Part shown: positions 26,330 through 34,937 of the stretch, piece by piece
Position numbering within the stretch: position 1 is the first letter of the stretch
Layout: every line of letters starts with the position of its first letter
NCBI GenBank assembly: GCA_963814315.1
Contig: CAWFCG010000001.1
Coordinates: 806,001 to 870,000 of the forward strand
Length of the DNA stretch: 64,000 bases
Direction: 5' to 3'
DNA from: JAFMJV01 sp963814315
Lineage (GTDB): Bacteria; Chloroflexota; Limnocylindria; Limnocylindrales; CSP1-4
Translations under genes and position numbers: made by a program
Notes under the pieces: model-generated
Told to the model about the DNA's origin: nothing
Databases searched by the model: none
The model's input: only the letters and a program-made list of their open reading frames with translations

Positions 26330-27652
26330 CTAGCGCTCGGGATCCGGTTCGATACTCGCACCCAGATCGAGCAGCTTGCTCTCGATGCCCTCGTAGCCGC
26401 GACGGACATGGTGCACACCACGGATGGTGGACTGGCCATCCGCCGCCAGAGCACCCAGGATCAGCGAGGCGCCAGCACGAAGGTCACCGACTTCAACGGT
26501 CGCGCCCTGCAGGCGGACTGGCCCGTTGATGACCGCATGATGGGCATCCTGGATCTCCGCCTGCGCGCCCATGAGCGCCAGGTCGGTCAGCCACTCCAGG
26601 CGGTCCTCATAGATGGTCTCGTGGACGGTGCTGCGGCCGCGCGCCTGCGTCAGCAGGACGCCCGTGGGCGGCTGCAGGTCGGTCGCAAGGCCCGGATAGG
26701 CGGCTGTCGTGATGTCGGTGGCGTGGTAGGTTCCGGGCTCGGCCGCGCTCACGGTGATGCGGTCATCCGCTCCGCTGACGCCGACGCCGATCTCGGTCAG
26801 GACATCGAGGAACGCGCCAAGGTGTGCTGACGGCGCACCACGCAGCGTGATCTCACCGCCGGTGACCGCAGCGGCGACGGCGAATGTGCCAGCCTCGATA
26901 CGATCGGCCACGACGTGGTGCGTGGCGCCGCGAAGTCGTCGCCGACCTTCGATCTCGATGACATCAGGCGCGGTGCGCTCGACCTCAGCGCCCATCACCT
27001 GCAGGAATCCGATGAGGTCGTCGATCTCCGGCTCTCGGGCCGCCGGCCGGATGGTGGTGTGGCCGTCGGCGAGTGTCGCAGCGAGGATGGCATTCTCCGT
27101 GCCCATCACCGTGACGTGCGGGAAGACGATGTCGCCGCCGCGGAGACGGCCCGGGGCCTGGGCGAAGTAGTAGCCGTTGCGGTAGTCGATGGTGGCCCCC
27201 AGCGCCTGCATGGCTTCGACGTGCAGATCGACCGGGCGACGGCCGATGCGGTCGCCGCCGGGGTTGCTGATGATGACGCGACCGAAACGGGCCAGCAGTG
27301 GGCCGAGCAGGATGAAGCTGGCACGCATCCTGGCGGCCGCTTCGAGTGGCACGAAGAGCCAGTCCACGTCGCCGGCCGAGACTTCGTAGGTGTTGGGCTC
27401 GGGATGATCCACCACGACACCGAGATCGCTCAGGACTTCCGTCATGAGCGTGACATCATCGATCTGGGGCACGTTGGTGAAGCGGCAGCGCTCGCCGGTC
27501 AGCGTGGCGGCTGCCAGGAGCTTGAGGGCGGCATTCTTGGAGCCACTGATGGGTACCTCGCCACGCAACGGCACTCCACCCGCGATGCGGATGGTCTCCT
27601 GCCGCACCGGCGGGGCCTGGTACTCCCAGTGGAAGGGCCGAGTCGCTGCCAT
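26330..27652 (-). CDS. murA: UDP-N-acetylglucosamine 1-carboxyvinyltransferase
   Basis: 440 residues. EPSP-synthase-fold enzyme for the first committed step of peptidoglycan precursor synthesis (enolpyruvyl transfer from PEP to UDP-GlcNAc). Signatures are GEVPISGSKNAALKLLAAA, MRASFILLGPLLARFG, NPGGDRIGRRPVDLH and TNITTAAYPG-like DITTAAYPGLATDLQPP. The active-site loop carries Asp (codon 27251-27253) where the E. coli enzyme has Cys115, the residue alkylated by fosfomycin. It follows atpC by 24 bases and leads into mreB. Confidence 0.95.
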   Translation of the reverse strand: MAATRPFHWEYQAPPVRQETIRIAGGVPLRGEVPISGSKNAALKLLAAATLTGERCRFTNVPQIDDVTLMTEVLSDLGVVVDHPEPNTYEVSAGDVDWLFVPLEAAARMRASFILLGPLLARFGRVIISNPGGDRIGRRPVDLHVEAMQALGATIDYRNGYYFAQAPGRLRGGDIVFPHVTVMGTENAILAATLADGHTTIRPAAREPEIDDLIGFLQVMGAEVERTAPDVIEIEGRRRLRGATHHVVADRIEAGTFAVAAAVTGGEITLRGAPSAHLGAFLDVLTEIGVGVSGADDRITVSAAEPGTYHATDITTAAYPGLATDLQPPTGVLLTQARGRSTVHETIYEDRLEWLTDLALMGAQAEIQDAHHAVINGPVRLQGATVEVGDLRAGASLILGALAADGQSTIRGVHHVRRGYEGIESKLLDLGASIEPDPER

Positions 27653-27676
27653 GGCGCTAAGTCTCAGCCATCACGG

Positions 27677-28105
27677 CTATCGGCGCTGGCGGGGGCCTTC
27701 ACGGTGCCGGCGCTCGGCCACGCGGATCCGCAGGAGCGCTCGTTCCATCGAGGCCCGAGCGCGCGCGAGGTCAGCCGGCTCGTCGAAGCCGGCTCGGATG
27801 GCTCGCTCGGCCTCACTGCGCGCCTCCTCAGCGGCTTCGAGGTCGATCTCCGAGGAGAGGTCGGCCAGCTCGGCCATGACCACGACCTTGTCCGGGCGCA
27901 CCTGCACGAAGCCACCGGCGATGGCGAAGTACTCCTCGTCACCGCCCTTGCGGATGCGCAGCTCGCCCACTCCAAGGGTCGACAGCAACGGTGCATGGTG
28001 CGGCAGGACACCGATCTCACCCTCGATCCCGGGACAGAAGACCGCGTCGACTTCGTCCGAATACGCCTGGCGTTCAGGCGTGACGATCTCCAACAGGAGC
28101 GGCAC
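27677..28105 (-). CDS. atpC: ATP synthase epsilon subunit
   Basis: 142 residues from a GTG. The N-terminal beta-sandwich shows LLLEIVTPERQAYSDEVDAV, GIEGEIGVLPHHAPLLSTLG and FAIAGGFVQVRPDKVVVMAE; a two-helix C-terminal domain with a basic end follows. It is the last gene of the atpIBEFHAGDC operon and belongs to the central stalk. Confidence 0.94.
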   Translation of the reverse strand: MPLLLEIVTPERQAYSDEVDAVFCPGIEGEIGVLPHHAPLLSTLGVGELRIRKGGDEEYFAIAGGFVQVRPDKVVVMAELADLSSEIDLEAAEEARSEAERAIRAGFDEPADLARARASMERALLRIRVAERRHREGPRQRR

Positions 28106-28146
28106 GGCCTAGGCCTCTCCGGTCGCGAGCAGCCGGGTCATGGAGC

Positions 28147-29577
28147 TCATGCGGCCGTCAGCTTGGCCGCGTTCTCGCGGACCTGATCGAGCGTGCCGGC
28201 CAGGAAGAAGGCCTGCTCGGGAAGATCGTCAGCCCTGCCCTCAAGGATGTCCTTGAAGGAGGTCACGGTGTCCTTGATCGACACGTACTCACCCTCGCGT
28301 CCGGTGAAGACGGCGGCCACGAAGAAGGGCTGGCTCATGAAGCGCTGCAGGCGCCGAGCACGGGCCACGAGGGCCTTGTCCTCCTCACCCAGCTCGTCGA
28401 TGCCGAGGATGGCGATGATGTCCTGCAGGTCTCGATAGCGCTGCAGCACGCGCTGGACCTCTCGCGCCGTCTCATAGTGCTCCTGGCCCACGATGAGGGG
28501 GTCGAGCACGCGCGATGTCGACGTCAGCGGGTCCACCGCGGGATAGATGCCCAGCTCGGTGAGGTAGCGCTCCAGGCGGATGGTCGAGTCGAGATGGCCG
28601 AAGGTGGTGGCCGGCGCCGGATCGGTGTAGTCGTCAGCGGGCACGTAGATGGCCTGCAACGATGTGATGGAGCCCTGCTTGGTGGAGGTGATGCGCTCCT
28701 GCAGCGCCGCCATCTCCGTGGCCAGGTTGGGTTGGTAGCCCACCGCGGAGGGCATGCGGCCGAGCAATGCGGAGACTTCCGAGCCGGCCTGTGTGAAGCG
28801 GAAGATGTTGTCGATGAAGAGGAGCACGTCGCGGCCTTCCTCGCGGAAGAACTCGGCCATGGTGAGACCGGTCAGGGCGACACGCAGACGGGCACCGGGC
28901 GGTTCGTTCATCTGACCGAAGGCAAAGACGGTCTTTTCGATGACACCCGACTCGGTCATCTCACCGATGAGGTCATTGCCCTCACGCGATCGTTCGCCCA
29001 CGCCGGCAAAGACAGAGTAGCCGCCGTGCTCCTGGGCGACATTGCGGATGAGCTCCTGGATGATGACGGTCTTGCCCACGCCAGCACCACCGAAGACGCC
29101 GATCTTGCCACCCTTGGCGAAGGGGCAGATGAGGTCGATGACCTTGATGCCGGTCTCAAAGACCTCAGTGGCCGTGGCCTGGTCGTCGAAGGCAGGCGCC
29201 TTCCGATGGATAGGGTAGACCACGTCTGTGGTGACCGGTGCCTTGCCGTCGATGACTTCGCCGAGCACGTTGAACACGCGGCCCAGGGTCTCCGGCCCCA
29301 CCGGCACGCTGATGGGAGCGCCGGTATCCACGACATCGATACCGCGCGCCAGCCCGTCGGTCGTGGTCATGGCCACGGTGCGGACCCAGTTGTTGCCCAG
29401 GTGCTGCTGCACCTCGCAGGTCACGCTGCGACCGGGAGCCTCGATGCGCACGGCGTTGAAGATGGCCGGCAGCTGACCCGCGGGGAACTCCACGTCCACG
29501 ACGGGCCCGGTGATGGCGATGACGTGCCCGACCGTCCCTTCGGTCTGCTCAGGCTTGGTGCTGGTGCTTGCCGCCAT
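28147..29577 (-). CDS. atpD: ATP synthase beta subunit
   Basis: 476 residues, intact. Walker A is GGAGVGKTVIIQELI, with the catalytic Glu in GVGERSREGNDL and the DELSEED-like segment ELGEEDKALVARARRLQRFMSQPFFV. A Ser/Thr-rich N-terminal ten residues precede the first beta barrel. It carries the catalytic sites of F1. Confidence 0.97.
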   Translation of the reverse strand: MAASTSTKPEQTEGTVGHVIAITGPVVDVEFPAGQLPAIFNAVRIEAPGRSVTCEVQQHLGNNWVRTVAMTTTDGLARGIDVVDTGAPISVPVGPETLGRVFNVLGEVIDGKAPVTTDVVYPIHRKAPAFDDQATATEVFETGIKVIDLICPFAKGGKIGVFGGAGVGKTVIIQELIRNVAQEHGGYSVFAGVGERSREGNDLIGEMTESGVIEKTVFAFGQMNEPPGARLRVALTGLTMAEFFREEGRDVLLFIDNIFRFTQAGSEVSALLGRMPSAVGYQPNLATEMAALQERITSTKQGSITSLQAIYVPADDYTDPAPATTFGHLDSTIRLERYLTELGIYPAVDPLTSTSRVLDPLIVGQEHYETAREVQRVLQRYRDLQDIIAILGIDELGEEDKALVARARRLQRFMSQPFFVAAVFTGREGEYVSIKDTVTSFKDILEGRADDLPEQAFFLAGTLDQVRENAAKLTAA

Positions 29578-29600
29578 GTGGGCTTGATCCTCCGTTGGTC

Positions 29601-30455
29601 TCAGGTACTGCTGGCGCCGGTCGCGATCTCGATCATCTCGCGCGTGATGTTCGACTGGCGCACCTTGTTGTAGGTCAGGGTCAGGTCGTCGATGAGGTCC
29701 TGCGCGTTGTCGGTGGCATTGCGCATCGCCACCATGCGCGAGGAGTGTTCGCTGGCGGTCAACTCCAGCACCGCCTGGAAGAGGCGCGTGGCCACGTAGC
29801 GTGGCATGAGTTGCTCCAACACACGAGCGGGGTCGGGCTCGAAGATGAACTGCCTACCGGGGATGCCCTCAGCGGAGTCCGGGTTGGGCTTGACCGGCAG
29901 GAGCCGCTTCAACTCTGGCCGCTGGACGAGGGTCGAGACGAAGGCCGGGTACAGCAGGTGCACCTTGACGTAGGTGCCGGCAAGGAAGTCATCGCTGATC
30001 AGGCGTGCCAGCGGCAGCACGTCACTGAAGCTCGGTTTGTCGCCGAAGCCATCGAAGGAGGCGGCCAACGGCACGCGCGCCCGACGCATCGCGGCGGTGC
30101 CCTTGCGGCCGACCGTGGCGACGGTGAGCTCGCCCGTCGACGTGGCGATCTCGCGGGCCGCAAAGCGGATGGTATTGGTGTTGAGCGAGCCGGCCATGCC
30201 TCGGTCGGTGGTGAACAGCACGATCAGACGAGGGCCTTCGCGCTCGGCGGCCAGCAGCGGATGCTCCTCAGCGTCGACCACGGCCGCCACATCGGCGAGT
30301 ACCTCGTCGAGCTTGTCGCTATAGGGTCGCGACGACAGCGTGGCGTCCTGGGCTCGGCGGAGCTTGGAGGCAGCCACGAACTGCATGGCCCGAGTGATCT
30401 GCTTGATGTTGCCGACCGATCCGATGCGGCGACGGATCTCACGCTGGCTTGGCAC
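29601..30455 (-). CDS. atpG: ATP synthase gamma subunit
   Basis: About 284 residues from a GTG at 30455, where the protein begins with the conserved SQREIRRRIGSVGNIKQITRAMQFVAASKL; an AGGAGG lies 13 bases upstream. The open frame extends to 30599, but the extra residues are low-complexity. The C-terminal helix (RMVAMRNATDNAQDLIDDLTLTYNKVRQ) is complete. It is the rotor shaft of F1. Confidence 0.93.
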   Translation of the reverse strand: MPSQREIRRRIGSVGNIKQITRAMQFVAASKLRRAQDATLSSRPYSDKLDEVLADVAAVVDAEEHPLLAAEREGPRLIVLFTTDRGMAGSLNTNTIRFAAREIATSTGELTVATVGRKGTAAMRRARVPLAASFDGFGDKPSFSDVLPLARLISDDFLAGTYVKVHLLYPAFVSTLVQRPELKRLLPVKPNPDSAEGIPGRQFIFEPDPARVLEQLMPRYVATRLFQAVLELTASEHSSRMVAMRNATDNAQDLIDDLTLTYNKVRQSNITREMIEIATGASST

Positions 30456-30507
30456 GAGCGGGTGGCTTCCTCCTGTCGTTGGCGGCCGTCGGGCGACCGC
30501 CGGTCGG

Positions 30508-31298
30508 CTATGCGGTGAAGGTCTGCTTGAAGTCGTCGGCGGCGCTCTTGAGCGATGACACGATGTCGTCGTCGAGGGCTGCCTTTTCAGCGATATCACT
30601 CAATAGGTCACCCTGCTCAGCCTCAAGGTATCGGTAGAACTGCTCCTCGAAGTCCCGCACCTGCTTGACCGGGATGTCATCGAGGTAGCCGTTGGTGACG
30701 ACCCATAGGATGGCCACCTGGCGCTCCACCGGGAGCGGGCTGTACTGCGGCTGCTTGATGACCTCGGAGATCCGCTCGCCGCGATTGAGTTGATCGCGCG
30801 TGGCCTTGTCGAGGTCTGAGGCGAACTGCGCGAACGCCGCCAGCTCGCGGTACTGCGCCAGGTCCAGCTTGAGCGGACCGGCTACCTTCTTCATGGCCTT
30901 GGTCTGCGCCGCCGAACCGACACGAGACACGGAGATGCCGACGTTCAGGGCGGGCCGCTGGCCGGCATTGAAGAGGTCCGACTCAAGGTAGATCTGGCCG
31001 TCGGTGATGGAGATGACGTTGGTGGGGATGTAGGCCGAGACGTCATTGGCCTGCGTCTCGATGATGGGCAGTGCCGTCAGCGAACCGCCACCGTTTTCCT
31101 CGTTCATGCGCGCGGCGCGCTCCAGCAGGCGGCTGTGCAGGTAGAAGACGTCGCCGGGGTAGGCTTCTCGGCCGGGCGGGCGTCGCAGCAACAGGGCCAT
31201 CTCGCGGTAGGCCCAGGCATGCTTGGTGAGATCGTCATAGACGCATAGCGCGTCCTTGATGGTCGCACCGTCGATCTCGACGCCGTCCTCCATGACCG
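30508..31298 (-). CDS. atpA: ATP synthase alpha subunit, 3' part (frameshifted)
   Basis: After the break near 31298 this frame continues alpha with VMEDGVEIDGATIKDALCVYDDLTKHAWAYREM, LLLRRPPGREAYPGDVFYLHSRLLERAA, the catalytic-site-facing region TDGQIYLESDLFNAGQRPALNVGISVSRVG (the arginine finger lies in SVSRVG) and the C-terminal helical domain. There is no start codon of its own at the junction. An unusual insertion (VEIDGATIKDA) precedes the conserved VYDDL. Confidence 0.85.
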
Positions 31299-32041
31299 TC
31301 CTCACCCATGGCCACCCCGCTGTAGGGCGCGAGGTACTGAAGCGGAGCCGGGTCCCCGGCGCCGGCCACGACCACGATGGTGTGCTCCATGGCGCCGTGC
31401 TTCTCCAGCACCGCCACCGTCTGGGCCACCGTGGACAGCTTCTGGCCGATGGCGACGTAGATGCAGACGATACCCTTGCCCTTCTGATTGATGATGGTGT
31501 CGATGGCGACCGTGGTCTTGCCCGTCTGGCGGTCACCGATGATGAGTTCGCGCTGGCCGCGGCCGATGGGGATGAGCGCGTCGATGGCCTTGATGCCGGT
31601 CTGTACTGGGGTATCGACCGACTGGCGGGTGATGACGCCGGGAGCGACGCGTTCGACCGCCCGCGTGTCACTGGCGTTGATGGGGCCCTTGTTATCGATG
31701 GGTTGCCCGAGGGCGTCGACCACACGGCCGATGAGCGCGGCACCGACCGGGACCTCCACCACGGAGCCCGTGGTCTTGACCGTGTCGCCCTCCTTGATCT
31801 GGGTGTAGTCACCCAGGATCACGGCGCCGACCGTCTCCTCCTCAAGGTTCAGGGCCATGCCCTTCACCCCACCGGGAAACTCCAACAACTCGGAGGCGAG
31901 AGCGCCTTCCAGCCCGTAGATGCGGGCGATACCGTCACCGACCTCCACCACGGTGCCGACCGAACGCGTCTCCACGCCGGAATCGAACGCATCGATGGCG
32001 GACTTGATGATCTGGGTGATGTCGTCGGATCGGATTGCCAT
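31235..32041 (-). CDS. atpA: ATP synthase alpha subunit, 5' part (frameshifted)
   Basis: ATG at 32041. It carries the beta-barrel N-domain, RVVDALGQPIDNKGPI, and Walker A ELIIGDRQTGKTTVAIDTIINQ. Translation is correct up to APYSGVAMGE, then turns to Arg-rich nonsense. One extra base near 31298 (GAGGACGGTCATG; removing C or one G restores GEEVMEDG or GEDVMEDG) rejoins the two frames into a ~510-residue alpha subunit. The gene is essential and every flanking atp gene is intact, so a sequence error is more likely than a real lesion. Confidence 0.88.
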   Translation of the reverse strand: MAIRSDDITQIIKSAIDAFDSGVETRSVGTVVEVGDGIARIYGLEGALASELLEFPGGVKGMALNLEEETVGAVILGDYTQIKEGDTVKTTGSVVEVPVGAALIGRVVDALGQPIDNKGPINASDTRAVERVAPGVITRQSVDTPVQTGIKAIDALIPIGRGQRELIIGDRQTGKTTVAIDTIINQKGKGIVCIYVAIGQKLSTVAQTVAVLEKHGAMEHTIVVVAGAGDPAPLQYLAPYSGVAMGEDGHGGRRRDRRCDHQGRAMRL

Positions 32042-32065
32042 GCGTGTTCCTTCTGGGCGGTGGCG

Positions 32066-32611
32066 TCAGACAGCGAAATTGGAGAAGTCAGAGCGGAGGC
32101 GTTCGAGCCGACCGCGTACGGAACCATCGATGAGCCGATCCCCCAGGCGGACCTGGAGGCCACCGAGGAGGCTGGGATCGGTCATCTGGCGCAATTCGAT
32201 GCGCGAGCCGGTCATGGCGACCAGTCGCTCCTGCAGCGCCGCGATCTCAGCCTCGCCGAGTGTGACGGTGGAAATCACGGTCGCCTCGATGATGCCCTCG
32301 CGACGGCGAAACAGGCGCCGGAACTCGCGGATGACCGCGGGCAGCAGCTCGAAGCGGCCACGCCGCACCAGCAATGTCAGGAGGTTGCGCTGCGGCCCCA
32401 CGATGTGCTCGCCGACGATGCGCTCCAGCGCGGCGATGCGATCGCTGCTGGCGATCGAAGGGTTGGACAGCAATCGCATGACCTGATCCTGGGTCAGACG
32501 CTCCTCTGCCATGGACAGCGCCGCCATCCAGGCCGCCATCGAATCATCGCGCTCAGCGATCTCGAAAGCCGCTTCTGCGTAGCGTCGGGCCGTGCTGCGT
32601 GCTAGCGCCAT
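32066..32611 (-). CDS. atpH: ATP synthase delta subunit
   Basis: About 181 residues from ATG 32611, giving the canonical start MALARSTARRYAEAAFEIA; the frame extends upstream only as an overlap with atpF. The N-terminal helical bundle and the C-terminal TDPSLLGGLQVRLGDRLIDGSVRGRLERL match OSCP/delta, which links F1 to the peripheral stalk. Confidence 0.92.
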   Translation of the reverse strand: MALARSTARRYAEAAFEIAERDDSMAAWMAALSMAEERLTQDQVMRLLSNPSIASSDRIAALERIVGEHIVGPQRNLLTLLVRRGRFELLPAVIREFRRLFRRREGIIEATVISTVTLGEAEIAALQERLVAMTGSRIELRQMTDPSLLGGLQVRLGDRLIDGSVRGRLERLRSDFSNFAV

Positions 32612-32636
32612 GGATCGCCCGCGTTGGCATCGTTCA

Positions 32637-33218
32637 TCAGTTGCGGTCGTCTCCGGCTGGTGCCTGCGCCGAGATCTGGGCCAGGAACTCATCGACGAGG
32701 CGACGCTCACGTTCGGTGCTCATGGTCTCGCCCACGACCCTGCCGGCAGCCAGCAGGGCAAGGTCAGCGACCTGGCTACGAACATCCAGGATCGCCCGTT
32801 TACGCTCGGCATCGATATCCGCAACGGCCCGCTCACGCATCCGTTCGATCTCCGCCTGTGTCTCCGCGACGCCCTTGTCGCGCTCGTCGTCGGCCACCTT
32901 CTGGGCGCGCTGCACGATCTCACTCGCCTCGCGACGAGCCTCATTGATGACGCCCTGCCGTTGGTCGGCCGCTGACTCGCGATCACGCCGTGCCGCATCC
33001 GCGTCCCGCAGACCCTGCTCGATGCGATCTCGGCGGTCGGCCAGGCGACCACCGACCGGCACCAGGATGAGCCGATAGGCGAACAGGAAGAAGACGATGA
33101 AGTTGAGCGCGGCGATGATGACCCAGAAGACGTTGACGGTCAGTCCGGAGCCACCGCCCAATTCTGCCGCGAAGACGAGCAGTTGCTCGCTTGCTTCGCT
33201 GGCGACGGCGGGAATCAT
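32637..33218 (-). CDS. atpF: ATP synthase subunit b
   Basis: 193 residues. One N-terminal membrane helix (VFWVIIAALNFIVFFLFAYRLI) is followed by a long charged coiled coil typical of the peripheral stalk. About 20 residues precede the helix. A single atpF copy is present, so the stalk is presumably a homodimer. Confidence 0.93.
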   Translation of the reverse strand: MIPAVASEASEQLLVFAAELGGGSGLTVNVFWVIIAALNFIVFFLFAYRLILVPVGGRLADRRDRIEQGLRDADAARRDRESAADQRQGVINEARREASEIVQRAQKVADDERDKGVAETQAEIERMRERAVADIDAERKRAILDVRSQVADLALLAAGRVVGETMSTERERRLVDEFLAQISAQAPAGDDRN

Positions 33219-33242
33219 CAGGTGCTACTCCTCCTCGCGACC

Positions 33243-33467
33243 CTAGGCGCCGATGCCCAGCGCGAGCAAGAAGGCGACGACGATGCCCAACACGCCGAGT
33301 CCTTCGGCGAATGCGGCGAGGATGATGGCCAGACCGCGGATCTCGCTGGAGGCGTCCGGGTTGCGACCGATGGCACTGGCGGACATGCCGCCGAGGATGC
33401 CGATGCCGATGCCGGGGCCGATGATGCCGAGCAGTGCGATACCTGCGCCGATGGGTGCCAGATCCAT
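33243..33467 (-). CDS. atpE: ATP synthase subunit c
   Basis: 74 residues forming the expected hairpin of two helices. The first has the Gly-rich GPGIGIGILGG packing motif, the loop is RNPD, and the second carries the ion-binding Glu55 in AFAEGLGVLG. I see no extra polar ligands pointing to sodium coupling, so proton coupling is assumed. Confidence 0.95.
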   Translation of the reverse strand: MDLAPIGAGIALLGIIGPGIGIGILGGMSASAIGRNPDASSEIRGLAIILAAFAEGLGVLGIVVAFLLALGIGA

Positions 33468-33562
33468 GGTTGTGTGAGTCCTCCTGCTGAGATCCTGATG
33501 CCTGCGCTTGATGGCTGGTGCCTGCGCCTGATGGTATTGCCGGGAGCGCCCCGGTCGGTCGA

Positions 33563-34618
33563 CTAAGTGGTGGCTGGTGAGTGCTGCCGCGCGTCCTCCA
33601 ATGCGTCCATCGATTCCTCCCCCATGTGTTCTTCCTCGTGATCGTGGCTCTCGATGGCGGCCAGGATGAACATGAGCGTCAGCGTACTGAAGATGAGCGC
33701 CTGTACGAAGGTGAGGATGATCTCCAGGCCGTAGAGTGCGACCGGGACGAAGAACGCCAGGGCCAGACCCGTGACCACCGCCAGGGCGACCTCGCCGCCG
33801 AAGATGTTGCCGAAGAGTCGCATCGACAACGTGACCGGCTTGATAAGCTCAAGGATGAGTTCAAGGATGCCCACGAAGAGGGCGACCAGGCCGGCGCCGA
33901 TGCTCTTGCGGAATTCGCCGACAGGAAAGAACTTGGTCAGATAGCCCGTCACGCCCAACCGGCGGAAACCCTCCACCTCGAAGATGACGAATGCGACGAG
34001 CGCGAGGCCAAGGGTGATGTTGAGATCGCTGGTGGGAGCACGCGTGACCGACGTCTGACTGATGCCAGGCACCAGGCCGCTCCAATTGAAGGCGAGGATG
34101 AGCACGAAGAAGGCCGCGAAGAGCGGGATGTAGCGTGCCGCTCTAGCGCCGCCCATGCTGCTGCCGAACGCGTTCAGTGACTCATAGGTCCATTCGAGGA
34201 AGTTCTGCAGGCGGCCGGGCACGTCTCGCTTGCCACGGGCGGCGAGGGTGCCGAGGACCAGCACGAGAGCGGTGATGCCGATCATGGTGACCAGCGAGTC
34301 GGTCAGGCTGACCTCGAAGGTCACCAGGCCGTGGTCAGCGTCCTCCACGGGCTTGCCCAGGACCCAGACCTCATGTGGCCGCGGCAGGTGAAGGTTGGCT
34401 TTGATGAAGCAGGCCGGATACCCATCCGCCTCCAGCGCGACCTTGCTACAGACCTGGCTGGAGCGGACCTCCTGTTCGACATCGAGGAAGATCAGCGCCG
34501 CGACGTTGAGGACCAGGAGACCGACGATCGCGAGCACCAAGACGCGCAGCGTGACACCGCTCCGTTTGTCCGAGGTGAAGTGAACCTCACGGTCCAGAGA
34601 GTTCTGCTCGCTTGACAC
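33563..34618 (-). CDS. atpB: ATP synthase subunit a
   Basis: 351 residues from a GTG at 34618; the frame is open to 34726 but would overlap atpI. Five or six membrane helices with FNWSGLVPGISQ and the key Arg in LSMRLFGNIFGGE, plus EIILTFVQALIFSTLTLMFI. It is longer than the E. coli protein because of a periplasmic insert after the first helix that contains two cysteines (SQVCSKV, PACFIK), and it ends in a His/Glu-rich tail. Confidence 0.93.
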   Translation of the reverse strand: MSSEQNSLDREVHFTSDKRSGVTLRVLVLAIVGLLVLNVAALIFLDVEQEVRSSQVCSKVALEADGYPACFIKANLHLPRPHEVWVLGKPVEDADHGLVTFEVSLTDSLVTMIGITALVLVLGTLAARGKRDVPGRLQNFLEWTYESLNAFGSSMGGARAARYIPLFAAFFVLILAFNWSGLVPGISQTSVTRAPTSDLNITLGLALVAFVIFEVEGFRRLGVTGYLTKFFPVGEFRKSIGAGLVALFVGILELILELIKPVTLSMRLFGNIFGGEVALAVVTGLALAFFVPVALYGLEIILTFVQALIFSTLTLMFILAAIESHDHEEEHMGEESMDALEDARQHSPATT

Positions 34619-34652
34619 ACTGACTCCGTCGTGACGAGTGGGTGGGCGCCCG

Positions 34653-34877
34653 TCAGTCATCCAATCTATTGAGGAACCGGCGGATAAGCCGCCAGTCCAG
34701 CGCTGCCCCCAGCAACGCGCCCCCAAGGAAACCCACCGTCAGGAACAAGGGAGTCGTATCGAGTCGCCCATCAAGCCAACGACCCGCGATTGCGGCGCCG
34801 AGCGTGATCACGAAGAGGACGAGCCCGATCTCCGTGAAGAGGGCGAAGTATCCGAATGACTTCCCGTGGCCGTTCAT
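34653..34877 (-). CDS. atpI: AtpI-like small membrane protein of the ATP synthase operon
   Basis: 74 residues from ATG 34877 (the frame is open to 34928). Two hydrophobic helices, with FTEIGLVLFVITLGAAIAGRWLDGRLDTTPLF, match the AtpI/AtpZ (putative F0F1-ATPase assembly) family, which assists c-ring assembly or cation entry. It is the first gene of the atp operon, and a -10 element lies just upstream. Confidence 0.82.
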   Translation of the reverse strand: MNGHGKSFGYFALFTEIGLVLFVITLGAAIAGRWLDGRLDTTPLFLTVGFLGGALLGAALDWRLIRRFLNRLDD

Positions 34878-34902
34878 TGGGCGCCCGACGCGGGCCGGGC
34901 AG

Positions 34903-34908
34903 AGTATA
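34903..34908 (-). promoter_or_regulatory. -10 element TATACT of the atp operon
   Basis: On the minus strand GCTATACTC lies 25 bases before the atpI ATG, giving a leader of about 20 bases. A -35 at 17-18 bases is not recognisable; a TTGACA further upstream is too far away (27-base spacer). Confidence 0.4.
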
Positions 34909-34937
34909 GCAGCACGCTCCGGCTGCACCTTTCGCTG

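Noticed and set aside
26915..28186. 423-codon open frame opposite murA and atpC
   Set aside because: Antisense shadow crossing a gene boundary.
28477..29673. 398-codon open frame opposite atpD
   Set aside because: Antisense shadow of an intact, conserved gene.
31256..32605. 449-codon open frame opposite atpA and atpH
   Set aside because: It spans two real genes on the other strand and has no protein-like features.
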